The notes under the pieces are model-generated. The model saw only the letters and a list, made by a program, of their open reading frames with translations, had not been told where the DNA came from and did no database searches. 8,917 bases of DNA from Alphaproteobacteria bacterium (GTDB lineage: Bacteria > Pseudomonadota > Alphaproteobacteria > CAAHEQ01 > UBA3637). Of the stretch, positions 1 through 5,937 are shown in pieces (position 1 is the first letter of the stretch; each line of letters opens with the position of its first letter). A program made the translations under genes and the position numbers. The stretch is taken from contig JAFXFY010000024.1 in assembly GCA_017513365.1 (NCBI GenBank), forward strand, positions 1-8,917, written 5' to 3'.

Positions 1-39
1 ACCGAAAATTGTTATACACAAGAAATTAATATGAAATAA
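1..39 (+). CDS. Possible 3' end of a rightward gene entering from the left edge
   Basis: One plus-strand frame is open from the first base to a TAA at 37-39, giving a 12-residue tail beginning TENCYTQ. Twelve codons are far too few to identify a protein, and an open run this short can occur by chance. The only support is context: a plus-strand terminator-like hairpin lies about 50 bases downstream (85-115), which would fit a rightward gene ending here and converging on the leftward DUF2155 operon. The function is unknown. Confidence 0.2.
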   Translation, partial: TENCYTQEINMK

Positions 40-67
40 ACAAAAACAGGTGCCTTGAAACACCTGT
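37..67 (-). terminator. Intrinsic terminator of the mlaD-mlaD-DUF2155 operon
   Basis: A perfect 7-bp stem pairs 46-52 (ACAGGTG) with 61-67 (CACCTGT) around an 8-base loop. Read on the minus strand, the hairpin is followed by TTTTGTTTATTT, a U-rich tract typical of Rho-independent termination. It lies about 58 bases past the DUF2155 stop codon. On the plus strand the same hairpin is followed by A residues, so it should work only leftward. Confidence 0.65.
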
Positions 68-84
68 AAAAAAATTAAATGAAT

Positions 85-115
85 GAAAGCGGATACTGTG
101 ACGGTGTCCGTTTTT
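85..115 (+). terminator. Terminator-like hairpin for rightward transcription
   Basis: CGGATAC (90-96) pairs with GTGTCCG (104-110) with one G-T wobble. The stem can extend through AAAG (86-89) with the T run after it. On the plus strand the hairpin runs straight into TTTTTAAATAA. This is the orientation expected for a rightward gene ending near position 39, so the intergenic gap would hold two opposed terminators between convergent genes. It is an inference from sequence; folding energy was not computed. Confidence 0.45.
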
Positions 116-125
116 AAATAACTGT

Positions 126-491
126 TTAATTGGTTTCCTTACACCCAATCACCCACACATCATAAGCGGCATGTTCCATTGCCGACAATGCCGGATTTGA
201 AGAAAACATCCAACCGGTAAAAACTTCCGCAATTGTCCCATCGGTCTTTTTTTCCGTAATTGTTAAAAAAGCAGAATTTTCGGGTGTTTCTTCGGGAGAA
301 CGCGTATAACATTTTTCAACTCCGATGGTTAAATGACCAAAATTAATCTGCTCACCGACCTTTGCGTACATCGTACTGACACGTCCCGTGATTTTATCTA
401 CGCCACGTAAAACGGCGATATTCATTGGTAATTCGGCACTTTGAACGGACACTCCCATCAACAAACAAATGGCAAAAATAATTTTTTTCAT
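126..491 (-). CDS. DUF2155 family exported protein
   Basis: This is a 121-residue protein with a signal peptide at residues 1-19 (KK, hydrophobic core, then VQSA before Glu20), so it probably acts in the periplasm. The mature part matches the DUF2155 pattern as I know it: VLRGVDKITGR (27-37), CYTRSPEETPE (61-71), FTGWMFSSNPAL (91-102) and YDVWVIGC (110-117). Two cysteines, C61 and C117, could form a disulfide. The family is common in Alphaproteobacteria and its biochemical role is not established. It is the last gene of a three-gene operon, starting 8 bases after the upstream mlaD stop. Its GGGGGA ribosome binding site overlaps that stop codon, which suggests translational coupling. Its place beside two MCE proteins hints at an envelope role, but that is inference. 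Confidence 0.88.
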   Translation of the reverse strand: MKKIIFAICLLMGVSVQSAELPMNIAVLRGVDKITGRVSTMYAKVGEQINFGHLTIGVEKCYTRSPEETPENSAFLTITEKKTDGTIAEVFTGWMFSSNPALSAMEHAAYDVWVIGCKETN

Positions 492-499
492 ATTTCCCC

Positions 500-943
500 C
501 TATTTCGTAGATAAGAAAATAAATTCCGAAATATTATCTTCCAATGACTTATAGCTGTGCGTTTGCGTCATGGTATCACCATCTTTTAAAATGGCTTGAC
601 TTTTACCAGGTTCTAAACGGACATATTTATCCCCCATCATCCCCACATCGACAATACCGGCAATCGTATCAATCGGTAATTTAACATTTTGGTCAATACT
701 CAGTTCCACATCGGCCGTATAATCTTGAGGATTTAAACGAGTGGCCATAACTGAACCGACTTTAATACCGGAAATACGGACATCAGAGCCAACTTCTAAC
801 CCACCGATTTTGGAAAAATTGGCTGTAATCGTGTATCCTTCTATCCGTTTAATATCCACACGAGAGGCCGCAAAAAACAAAAATAACCCCGTAAAAATCA
901 ACACAAAAAAACCTAAAATCGTTTCAACCGGATTTTTTTTCAT
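500..943 (-). CDS. mlaD: MlaD-like MCE-domain protein (phospholipid transport), paralogue A
   Basis: This 147-residue protein is a single-pass inner-membrane protein with one MCE domain, the architecture of MlaD. MlaD forms a hexameric ring that passes phospholipids between the inner membrane and the periplasmic carrier MlaC. A transmembrane helix spans about residues 9-28 and the MCE domain about 36-113. Typical signatures are FSKIGGLEVGSDVRISGIKVG (43-63, paraphrased here by position) and VDVGMMGDKYVRLEPG (98-113). A short C-terminal helix follows, SLEDNISEFIF (133-143), like the pore-lining helix of MlaD. The start ATG overlaps the upstream paralogue's TAA as TAATG, preceded by GGAG, so the two are probably translationally coupled. 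The partner genes mlaE, mlaF, mlaB and mlaC are not in the window. Family assignment is secure; the cognate complex is inferred. Confidence 0.87.
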   Translation of the reverse strand: MKKNPVETILGFFVLIFTGLFLFFAASRVDIKRIEGYTITANFSKIGGLEVGSDVRISGIKVGSVMATRLNPQDYTADVELSIDQNVKLPIDTIAGIVDVGMMGDKYVRLEPGKSQAILKDGDTMTQTHSYKSLEDNISEFIFLSTK

Positions 944-1449
944 TATTCTTCTCCATTTTCTGTTTGACCTTCACACGGCGCACAAACCGGTTCGGGTTTG
1001 TTTTTCTTTTCCCGCATGTAGACCATCACCTTATCCATTAGCTCACTTAAAATCAAAGCATCTTGCGTATAGGAAATATCATCACCACTGGCCAAAAGTT
1101 CTTCATCCCCGCCCGGTACAATTTCAATATGTTTACTGCCAAGTAAGCCATCTGTTTCAATAGCGACAGACGAATCGGCTGATAATTCAACCGGCTTATC
1201 AAATGACATTCTGACCCGAACGGCATACCGACCATTTAACGATTGATGGGTTACCGTTCCGACCTTAAGACCAGCCAAACGAACATCTGCCCCATTCATT
1301 AATCCATCGGCTTTAGAAAAATAAGCGTATAAAACAAACTTTTCCCCCATATCTTGTACGACAGAACGAGAATGCACAAACGTCAGCAAGCTCATCAGTA
1401 AAATGCTGAGAACGATACCGGCAATAATTTCTTTTTGACTTTGTTTCAT
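943..1449 (-). CDS. MlaD-like MCE-domain protein, paralogue B with CAPC tail
   Basis: This is a second, divergent single-MCE protein of 168 residues. A transmembrane helix lies at about 8-26 and the MCE domain at about 38-113, with YFSKADGLMNGADVRLAGLK (43-62) and ETDGLLGSKHIEIVPGG (98-114) aligning with the same blocks of the downstream paralogue. A helix (ALILSELMDKVMVYMREKK, 131-149) follows. The protein then ends in a Pro/Glu-rich tail holding a CAPC motif (156-159), absent from paralogue A. I chose ATG 1449 over a TTG at 1497 because AAGGA sits 6 bases upstream, the helix then begins near the N terminus, and the TTG lies inside the predicted -35 box. It is the first gene of the operon. 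It may form a mixed ring with paralogue A or a separate complex; both are inference. Confidence 0.83.
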   Translation of the reverse strand: MKQSQKEIIAGIVLSILLMSLLTFVHSRSVVQDMGEKFVLYAYFSKADGLMNGADVRLAGLKVGTVTHQSLNGRYAVRVRMSFDKPVELSADSSVAIETDGLLGSKHIEIVPGGDEELLASGDDISYTQDALILSELMDKVMVYMREKKNKPEPVCAPCEGQTENGEE

Positions 1450-1455
1450 GTTGTA

Positions 1456-1460
1456 TCCTT
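1456..1460 (-). promoter_or_regulatory. Ribosome binding site that sets the paralogue B start
   Basis: On the minus strand AAGGA is followed by a 6-base spacer and ATG at 1449. This spacing is ideal and favours the internal Met over the upstream in-frame TTG at 1497, which has no comparable site. Confidence 0.6.
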
Positions 1461-1468
1461 TTATGGAT

Positions 1469-1497
1469 ATTTGACTCAATTTAAGTGCTTTTGTCAA
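1469..1497 (-). promoter_or_regulatory. Promoter for the mlaD-mlaD-DUF2155 operon
   Basis: On the minus strand there is a consensus TTGACA -35 box (1497-1492), a 17-base spacer and TCAAAT (1474-1469, 4 of 6 matches to TATAAT). Transcription would start near 1462, giving a leader of about 13 bases that contains the AAGGA site. It is divergent from the M48 promoter, with about 20 bases between the two -35 boxes. Confidence 0.5.
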
Positions 1498-1517
1498 GCG
1501 TTCTTTATGTTTTTTTA

Positions 1518-1546
1518 TTGACGAAAGCTGTTTTTTTCTTTAGCAT
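1518..1546 (+). promoter_or_regulatory. Promoter for the M48 peptidase gene
   Basis: TTGACG (1518-1523, 5 of 6 matches) is separated by 17 bases from TAGCAT (1541-1546, 4 of 6). The expected start point, about 7 bases after the -10 box, falls at 1552-1554, on or beside the ATG at 1554. No Shine-Dalgarno sequence is visible before that ATG, so the transcript may be leaderless. Confidence 0.45.
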
Positions 1547-1553
1547 ACCTCTT

Positions 1554-2876
1554 ATGAAATATATATTAACATTCATTTTTGGGGTTCTCTGTGCTATCAA
1601 CGTACACGCCAATAACCTCTCCATCATTCGGGATAGCGAGGTGGAAGACGTTTTAACAGGGATGGCTCGGCGTATTTTCACTGCCGCCGGCCTTAATCCA
1701 CAAAATGCCGAAATTGTCTTGGTCAATGATGACAGTATTAACGCCTTTGTGGCCGGGGGACAAACAATTTTTGTGCATTCCGGCTTAATCACACAGGCCA
1801 AAAGCCCCGATGAAGTTGCCTTTGTGTTATCACATGAAACCGGTCATATTGTTGGGGGGCATGTTATACGAGGAGCTCAGCAAATGAAATCCGCCCAAAC
1901 AACGGCCCTGATTTCTACGGTATTAGGGGGATTGTTGGCTGTTGCAGGGGGCAGTCCGGAGGCAGGACTCGCCATTATGATGGGAACAAACTCTTCTGTT
2001 ATGGGGTCATTTATGGCCTATCGTCAAAGTGAAGAAAGTGCCGCCGACAGAACGGCTGTGGATATCATGAAAAAAATAGGTTATTCCATGCAAGGATTTA
2101 CCGATACGATGAAGGAATTACAACGTCAAGAGCGGTTAAGTCCATCCTATGACAGTGCTTATTGGCAAACACACCCCATGACACGGGACAGAATGCGGGA
2201 TATTGAACGTTTTACTCAAAAGGCCGGTCCTTTAGCCCAAGATGAACAATTTGATTTAATGCGTGCAAAACTCATTGGTTTTTTATATCCATCTGAACAA
2301 ACGCGCCATTTATACCAAGGAAATAGCTTAGCGGATAAATATGCCCAAGCAATTGCCCTGTATAAAGAGAATAAAATTATGGATAGTTTAAAGGCTATTG
2401 AAAGCCTGATTGCTTTACGTCCTAAAAATGCCTATTTTCATGAATTAAAAGGTCAGTTTTTATTTGAAACAGGTAAGTTAAATGAATCGGCCAAGGCCTA
2501 TGAAACGGCGGTTCAATTAATGCCTAAAGCCCTTCTTATTCGTTTAGCCTTAGGGCAAGTATTAACCGAAAGTAATCATCCAGATGAGTTAAAAAAAGCC
2601 ATTCTTCATTTATCTGAAGTGGTGGTTCAAGACCGCTTTATCCCTGGAGCTTGGCGATTGTTGGCTATCGCCTATGGCAAAACAAATAACATGCCAATGG
2701 CCGATTATGCAATGGCGGAATTTTATATATTGACCGGCAAACAAGAAGAAGCCATCAAAATGGCCAAACGAGCCATAGATAAACTCCCCACTGACACAAC
2801 GGCTCATCAACATTTACAAGATATTTTGGAGCTAACCAATACCAAACCAACCAATACTAAAGAATTGGAACTATAA
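1554..2876 (+). CDS. BepA-like M48 family metallopeptidase with TPR repeats
   Basis: This 440-residue exported zinc protease has a signal peptide at residues 1-19 (MKYILTFIFGVLCAINVHA). The M48 domain covers about 25-225. HETGH (94-98) supplies two zinc ligands and the catalytic Glu, and E161 in ESAAD (161-165) is the expected third ligand. The conserved HPMTRDRM block begins at H207. TPR-type helical repeats run from about 260 to 425. Order and length match BepA (YfgC, about 490 residues), a periplasmic protease-chaperone that handles stalled LptD and BAM substrates, so a role in outer-membrane protein quality control is likely. I start at ATG 1554 because the signal peptide begins there; an in-frame GTG at 1485 would add a hydrophobic extension across the divergent promoters. 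No ribosome binding site precedes 1554. It converges on the permease gene with 5 bases between stop codons. Confidence 0.88.
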   Translation: MKYILTFIFGVLCAINVHANNLSIIRDSEVEDVLTGMARRIFTAAGLNPQNAEIVLVNDDSINAFVAGGQTIFVHSGLITQAKSPDEVAFVLSHETGHIVGGHVIRGAQQMKSAQTTALISTVLGGLLAVAGGSPEAGLAIMMGTNSSVMGSFMAYRQSEESAADRTAVDIMKKIGYSMQGFTDTMKELQRQERLSPSYDSAYWQTHPMTRDRMRDIERFTQKAGPLAQDEQFDLMRAKLIGFLYPSEQTRHLYQGNSLADKYAQAIALYKENKIMDSLKAIESLIALRPKNAYFHELKGQFLFETGKLNESAKAYETAVQLMPKALLIRLALGQVLTESNHPDELKKAILHLSEVVVQDRFIPGAWRLLAIAYGKTNNMPMADYAMAEFYILTGKQEEAIKMAKRAIDKLPTDTTAHQHLQDILELTNTKPTNTKELEL

Positions 2877-2881
2877 TATTT

Positions 2882-4099
2882 TTACTGATATCTTAAGGCA
2901 TCAATCGGGTCTAACTTCATCGCTTTAATGGCGGGCATTAAACCGGACACAACCCCAACCACAACCGCAACGGATACTGAAATAATCACTGACCAAATGG
3001 AAATTGGCACTGCTTTATCCACAACGGCTCCCGCAATTTGAGATAAAATAACGCCCAGCACCATACCAATAAAACTGCCCATAAACGATATCATGACCGA
3101 TTCAGTTAAAAATTGGAACATAATCCATTTGTTTGGAGCGCCTAACGCTTTACGAGTACCAATTTCTCGGGTCCGTTCCGTGACAGACACCAACATCATA
3201 TTCATAATACCTATACTACCGACAATTAAGGAAATAGAGGCAATTGAGGCAAGTAAAATAGATAAAATCATACCAATACTGCGCACCTTATCCACCATAT
3301 CCGTCATTAACCGAACGGTAAAGTCATTGGCCACTCCGTCTTTTAAGCGATGTCTGGCTCGCAGCTGATATTCAATACGATTAGCTACAGATTCCATTTT
3401 ATCTTCCTCGGTTACTTTCACAAAAGCGATATCGGAATAAGTGGGACGATAAGACCCCCGTAACCTTCGGCGTAACGTCGTTGCCGGTGTTAAGATGATA
3501 TTGTCTTGGTCATTACCCATCAACCCATCGCCCTTTTCCTTAAGCGTTCCGATAACCGTAAACGGATGCCCCTTTAAACGCATGACCTTGCCGATTGGAT
3601 CTTGCATACCAAACAGCTCATTCACAACCGTTTGCCCAATCACAATATAGGGCTTACCCGTTTTTAAATCGTGTTCGGTGAACATAGCGCCATCTTCAAT
3701 TTCCCAATTCCCGATATCCAGATAATCGGGCGTAGTACCGGCTACACTCACACCATAGTTATTGGATCCATATACGGCTTGGACGGCGGCATTCACAATA
3801 TAGGATGTATTTTCCACGTCTTTTAAAGATTTCAAAGAATTCACATCATCAAAACTGACACTGGGACGCCCTCGCCCACCACGAACACCACCGGTAACGG
3901 TTTCACCCGGGCCAATGATAATGAGGTTTGTTCCCATCGCATCAAATGTTTTGGTAATTTCGTTTTGTACCGTTTGACCGGCAGCCACCATTAACACCAC
4001 AGCCGCCACACCAATCATAATCCCCAGCATTGTCAAAAATGTCCGCATTTTATAGGCGGTCATAGAAATCCAAGCTTCCCGTATAATTTGCCCTATCAT
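2882..4099 (-). CDS. MacB-type ABC transporter permease
   Basis: This 405-residue permease is the membrane half of a MacB-type exporter. It has the fold order of that family: a first membrane helix at about 20-40, a large periplasmic MacB_PCD domain at about 42-270 and three more helices in an FtsX-like domain (about 276-304, 328-358, 368-390). The cytoplasmic stretch ERTREIGTRKALGA (308-321) is the usual coupling region, and the C terminus AMKLDPIDALRYQ is typical. MacB proteins do not carry substrate through the membrane. They use ATP to drive conformational change that pushes periplasmic substrate through MacA and TolC. In E. coli MacB the ATPase is fused to the N terminus; here it is a separate upstream gene overlapping by ATGA, so the two should be made together. 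It is the last gene of the efflux operon. The substrate is unknown. Confidence 0.9.
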   Translation of the reverse strand: MIGQIIREAWISMTAYKMRTFLTMLGIMIGVAAVVLMVAAGQTVQNEITKTFDAMGTNLIIIGPGETVTGGVRGGRGRPSVSFDDVNSLKSLKDVENTSYIVNAAVQAVYGSNNYGVSVAGTTPDYLDIGNWEIEDGAMFTEHDLKTGKPYIVIGQTVVNELFGMQDPIGKVMRLKGHPFTVIGTLKEKGDGLMGNDQDNIILTPATTLRRRLRGSYRPTYSDIAFVKVTEEDKMESVANRIEYQLRARHRLKDGVANDFTVRLMTDMVDKVRSIGMILSILLASIASISLIVGSIGIMNMMLVSVTERTREIGTRKALGAPNKWIMFQFLTESVMISFMGSFIGMVLGVILSQIAGAVVDKAVPISIWSVIISVSVAVVVGVVSGLMPAIKAMKLDPIDALRYQ

Positions 4100-4818
4100 T
4101 TTTTGTCCTTACCATAATCGGCTCTGGGGCCATCATAGACCTTACATCCATCATCAATTTTTATCATTCGTTTTGCATAATCGGCAACATCATCTTCGTG
4201 TGTTACTAAAACAATTGTGATACCTTGTTTATTTAAATCCGTAAATAAATGCATAATTTCATCAGACGTTTTACTGTCCAAGTTTCCCGTCGGTTCATCT
4301 GCAAAAATAATTTCGGGATTATTAATCAAAGCCCTCGCAATTGCTACACGTTGTTGCATACCACCCGAAATTTGAGTCGGCAGCCTATCCTCATATCCCG
4401 TCAGCTGCACCCGCTCCAACATTTGAACGGCCCGTTTATAGCGTTCTTTTTCCGAAACACCTTGATAAATCAATGGCAACGATACATTATCGGCAATCGT
4501 ACGTTTCATCAGTAAATTAAAGTTTTGGAATACAAAGCCTATTTTTTGTCCCCGAATATGCGCCAAATCACTGTCCGTTTTATCGGATACAGCCTGCCCA
4601 ACCAGTTTATAAACACCGCTGGTAGATCTATCCAAACAACCTAAAATATTCATCAGCGTTGATTTACCGGATCCGGAATGTCCCATAATCGCCACAAATT
4701 CGCCGTGATTAACCGCGAATGATACATTTTTAAGGACAGATTGACTCATCCCCCCAGGCATAAAATAAGTTTTACACAGGTCTTTGACCTCAATAACGGG
4801 ACTATTTTTATCCACCAT
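4096..4818 (-). CDS. MacB/LolD-type ABC transporter ATP-binding protein
   Basis: This 240-residue ATPase powers the adjacent permease at the cytoplasmic face. All nucleotide-binding elements are present: Walker A GHSGSGKST (46-54), Q-loop Gln98, signature ISGGMQQR (150-157), Walker B IIFADEPTG (170-178), D-loop NLDS (179-182) and switch His207. Walker A has His where Pro is more usual, and the signature has Met for the commoner Gln or Glu; neither should abolish activity. The start ATG lies 2 bases after the adaptor stop, with AAGGA just upstream inside the adaptor's last codons. Its 3' end overlaps the permease start as ATGA. LolD is a close relative, but the MacA and TolC genes in the same operon point to tripartite efflux rather than lipoprotein release. 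Confidence 0.92.
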   Translation of the reverse strand: MVDKNSPVIEVKDLCKTYFMPGGMSQSVLKNVSFAVNHGEFVAIMGHSGSGKSTLMNILGCLDRSTSGVYKLVGQAVSDKTDSDLAHIRGQKIGFVFQNFNLLMKRTIADNVSLPLIYQGVSEKERYKRAVQMLERVQLTGYEDRLPTQISGGMQQRVAIARALINNPEIIFADEPTGNLDSKTSDEIMHLFTDLNKQGITIVLVTHEDDVADYAKRMIKIDDGCKVYDGPRADYGKDKK

Positions 4819-4820
4819 TA

Positions 4821-5936
4821 CTATTTCCTTCTTTTTTGGATAAATTCGGTAATGACTTTATCACCGGCTTTTAATCCGCTTTGCACTTCAATCCAAGAAG
4901 TATCAATCAAACCCTTTTCAAACACGACAGGTACAACTTTACCATTGTTAAATTGGTAAATAACAGCCTCACCCATTTTTAAATCAATTTTATTTTTATC
5001 CATAAACTGACGCACGGTCGCATTGGGTTTAAATTGCAAAGCCGATGTCGGAATACGCAAAACATCCGGTTTATTTTCAATCACAATATTCACAAAAGCT
5101 GTCATCCCCGGCAGTAATTTACGAGAAGAGTTATCTACCTCAATCACGACCGTGTACATAACGACATTAGATTCCACCGTTGGTGATAAGCGTACTTGAC
5201 GCACAGCCCCATGAAACGTATCGTTTGGATAAGCATCCACCGTAAAGGTAACCGGCATATCCGGCACAATCATACCGATATCGGCCTCGGCAATGCTGGC
5301 TTCAATTTGCATTTTACTTAAATCTTCGGCAATCGTGAACAAGGTTGGTGTTTGTAAAGAAGCGGCCACCGTTTGCCCTTCTTCCACCTCTTTGGAAATA
5401 ACGGTACCGGACACTGGCGACACAATTGTAGCATACCCATAATTGCGTTCAGCTTTATTATAGGCAGCTATGGCAGACAACTCTTGAGCTTCGGCTGAAG
5501 CAAAGTTAACTTCGGCATCTTCTAAATCGGCCTTCGCAATTAATTTATCCTTATACAATTTTTGAAAACGTTCATAGTTCAGTTTGGCCACTTTTAACTT
5601 AGCCTTTGCCAAATCCAATTGCGCCTTTGCATCATTTTTATTTTCTTGCAACACAGCCGTATCCAATTTGGCAAGCAACTGGTCTTTTTGCACTTCATCA
5701 TTATAATCCACCAAAACTTGCTCAATAATGCCGGAAACTTGTGTCCCGACACTGACCGTATTGACCGGTTGAATTTTACCGGAGGCCGAAACTTGTTGAA
5801 CCACTGGCCCATTAGACAGCGTAATCATTTCAAAATCTTGAGGCGTTAAGCCTTTCGTTCCCCCTGAAAAATGCATATAACCGCCGATACCGGCCGCCAC
5901 GACTAATCCACCAATAATAAGCGTTTTTATTTTCAT
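4821..5936 (-). CDS. macA: MacA-type efflux periplasmic adaptor (HlyD/RND-MFP family)
   Basis: This 371-residue adaptor bridges the MacB-type permease and the TolC-type channel across the periplasm. An N-terminal membrane anchor lies at about 4-21. Lipoyl half-motifs occur at about 60-92 and 170-190 (with SPVSGTVISKEVEEGQTV at 173-190), around an alpha-helical hairpin at about 95-165. A beta-barrel domain (about 205-290) and membrane-proximal domain (about 293-368, RIPTSALQF at 294-302) follow. Length and order match MacA. I start at ATG 5936, one base after the TolC-family stop codon, with GGAAGG 10 bases upstream. An in-frame GTG at 5960 would place eight polar residues ahead of the anchor and overlap the upstream gene. 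Close spacing on both sides indicates co-translation. Confidence 0.9.
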   Translation of the reverse strand: MKIKTLIIGGLVVAAGIGGYMHFSGGTKGLTPQDFEMITLSNGPVVQQVSASGKIQPVNTVSVGTQVSGIIEQVLVDYNDEVQKDQLLAKLDTAVLQENKNDAKAQLDLAKAKLKVAKLNYERFQKLYKDKLIAKADLEDAEVNFASAEAQELSAIAAYNKAERNYGYATIVSPVSGTVISKEVEEGQTVAASLQTPTLFTIAEDLSKMQIEASIAEADIGMIVPDMPVTFTVDAYPNDTFHGAVRQVRLSPTVESNVVMYTVVIEVDNSSRKLLPGMTAFVNIVIENKPDVLRIPTSALQFKPNATVRQFMDKNKIDLKMGEAVIYQFNNGKVVPVVFEKGLIDTSWIEVQSGLKAGDKVITEFIQKRRK

Positions 5937-5937
5937 C

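Noticed and set aside
12..20. TTATACACA, a perfect match to the DnaA box consensus
   Set aside because: It is a single copy with no cluster of further boxes, no AT-rich unwinding repeats and no origin-linked genes nearby. A 9-base match is easily found by chance.
741..1163. A 140-codon plus-strand open frame across the two mlaD genes
   Set aside because: It lies antisense to well-supported MCE coding sequence, has no ribosome site and its product has low-complexity, non-family composition. It is a shadow frame.
1485..1553. Upstream GTG start for the M48 gene
   Set aside because: It would add 23 hydrophobic residues ahead of a normal signal peptide and would cross the predicted divergent promoters.
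2835..2857. ACCAATAC repeated 15 bases apart at the end of the M48 gene
   Set aside because: It merely encodes a short TNTKP/TNTKE repeat in the disordered C terminus. Two copies of 8 bases are too little to claim a regulatory or mobile element.
2882..4818. Reading the ATPase and permease as LolD and LolC/E
   Set aside because: The permease has the MacB_PCD layout and the same operon carries a MacA-type adaptor and a TolC-type channel, which the lipoprotein-release system does not use.
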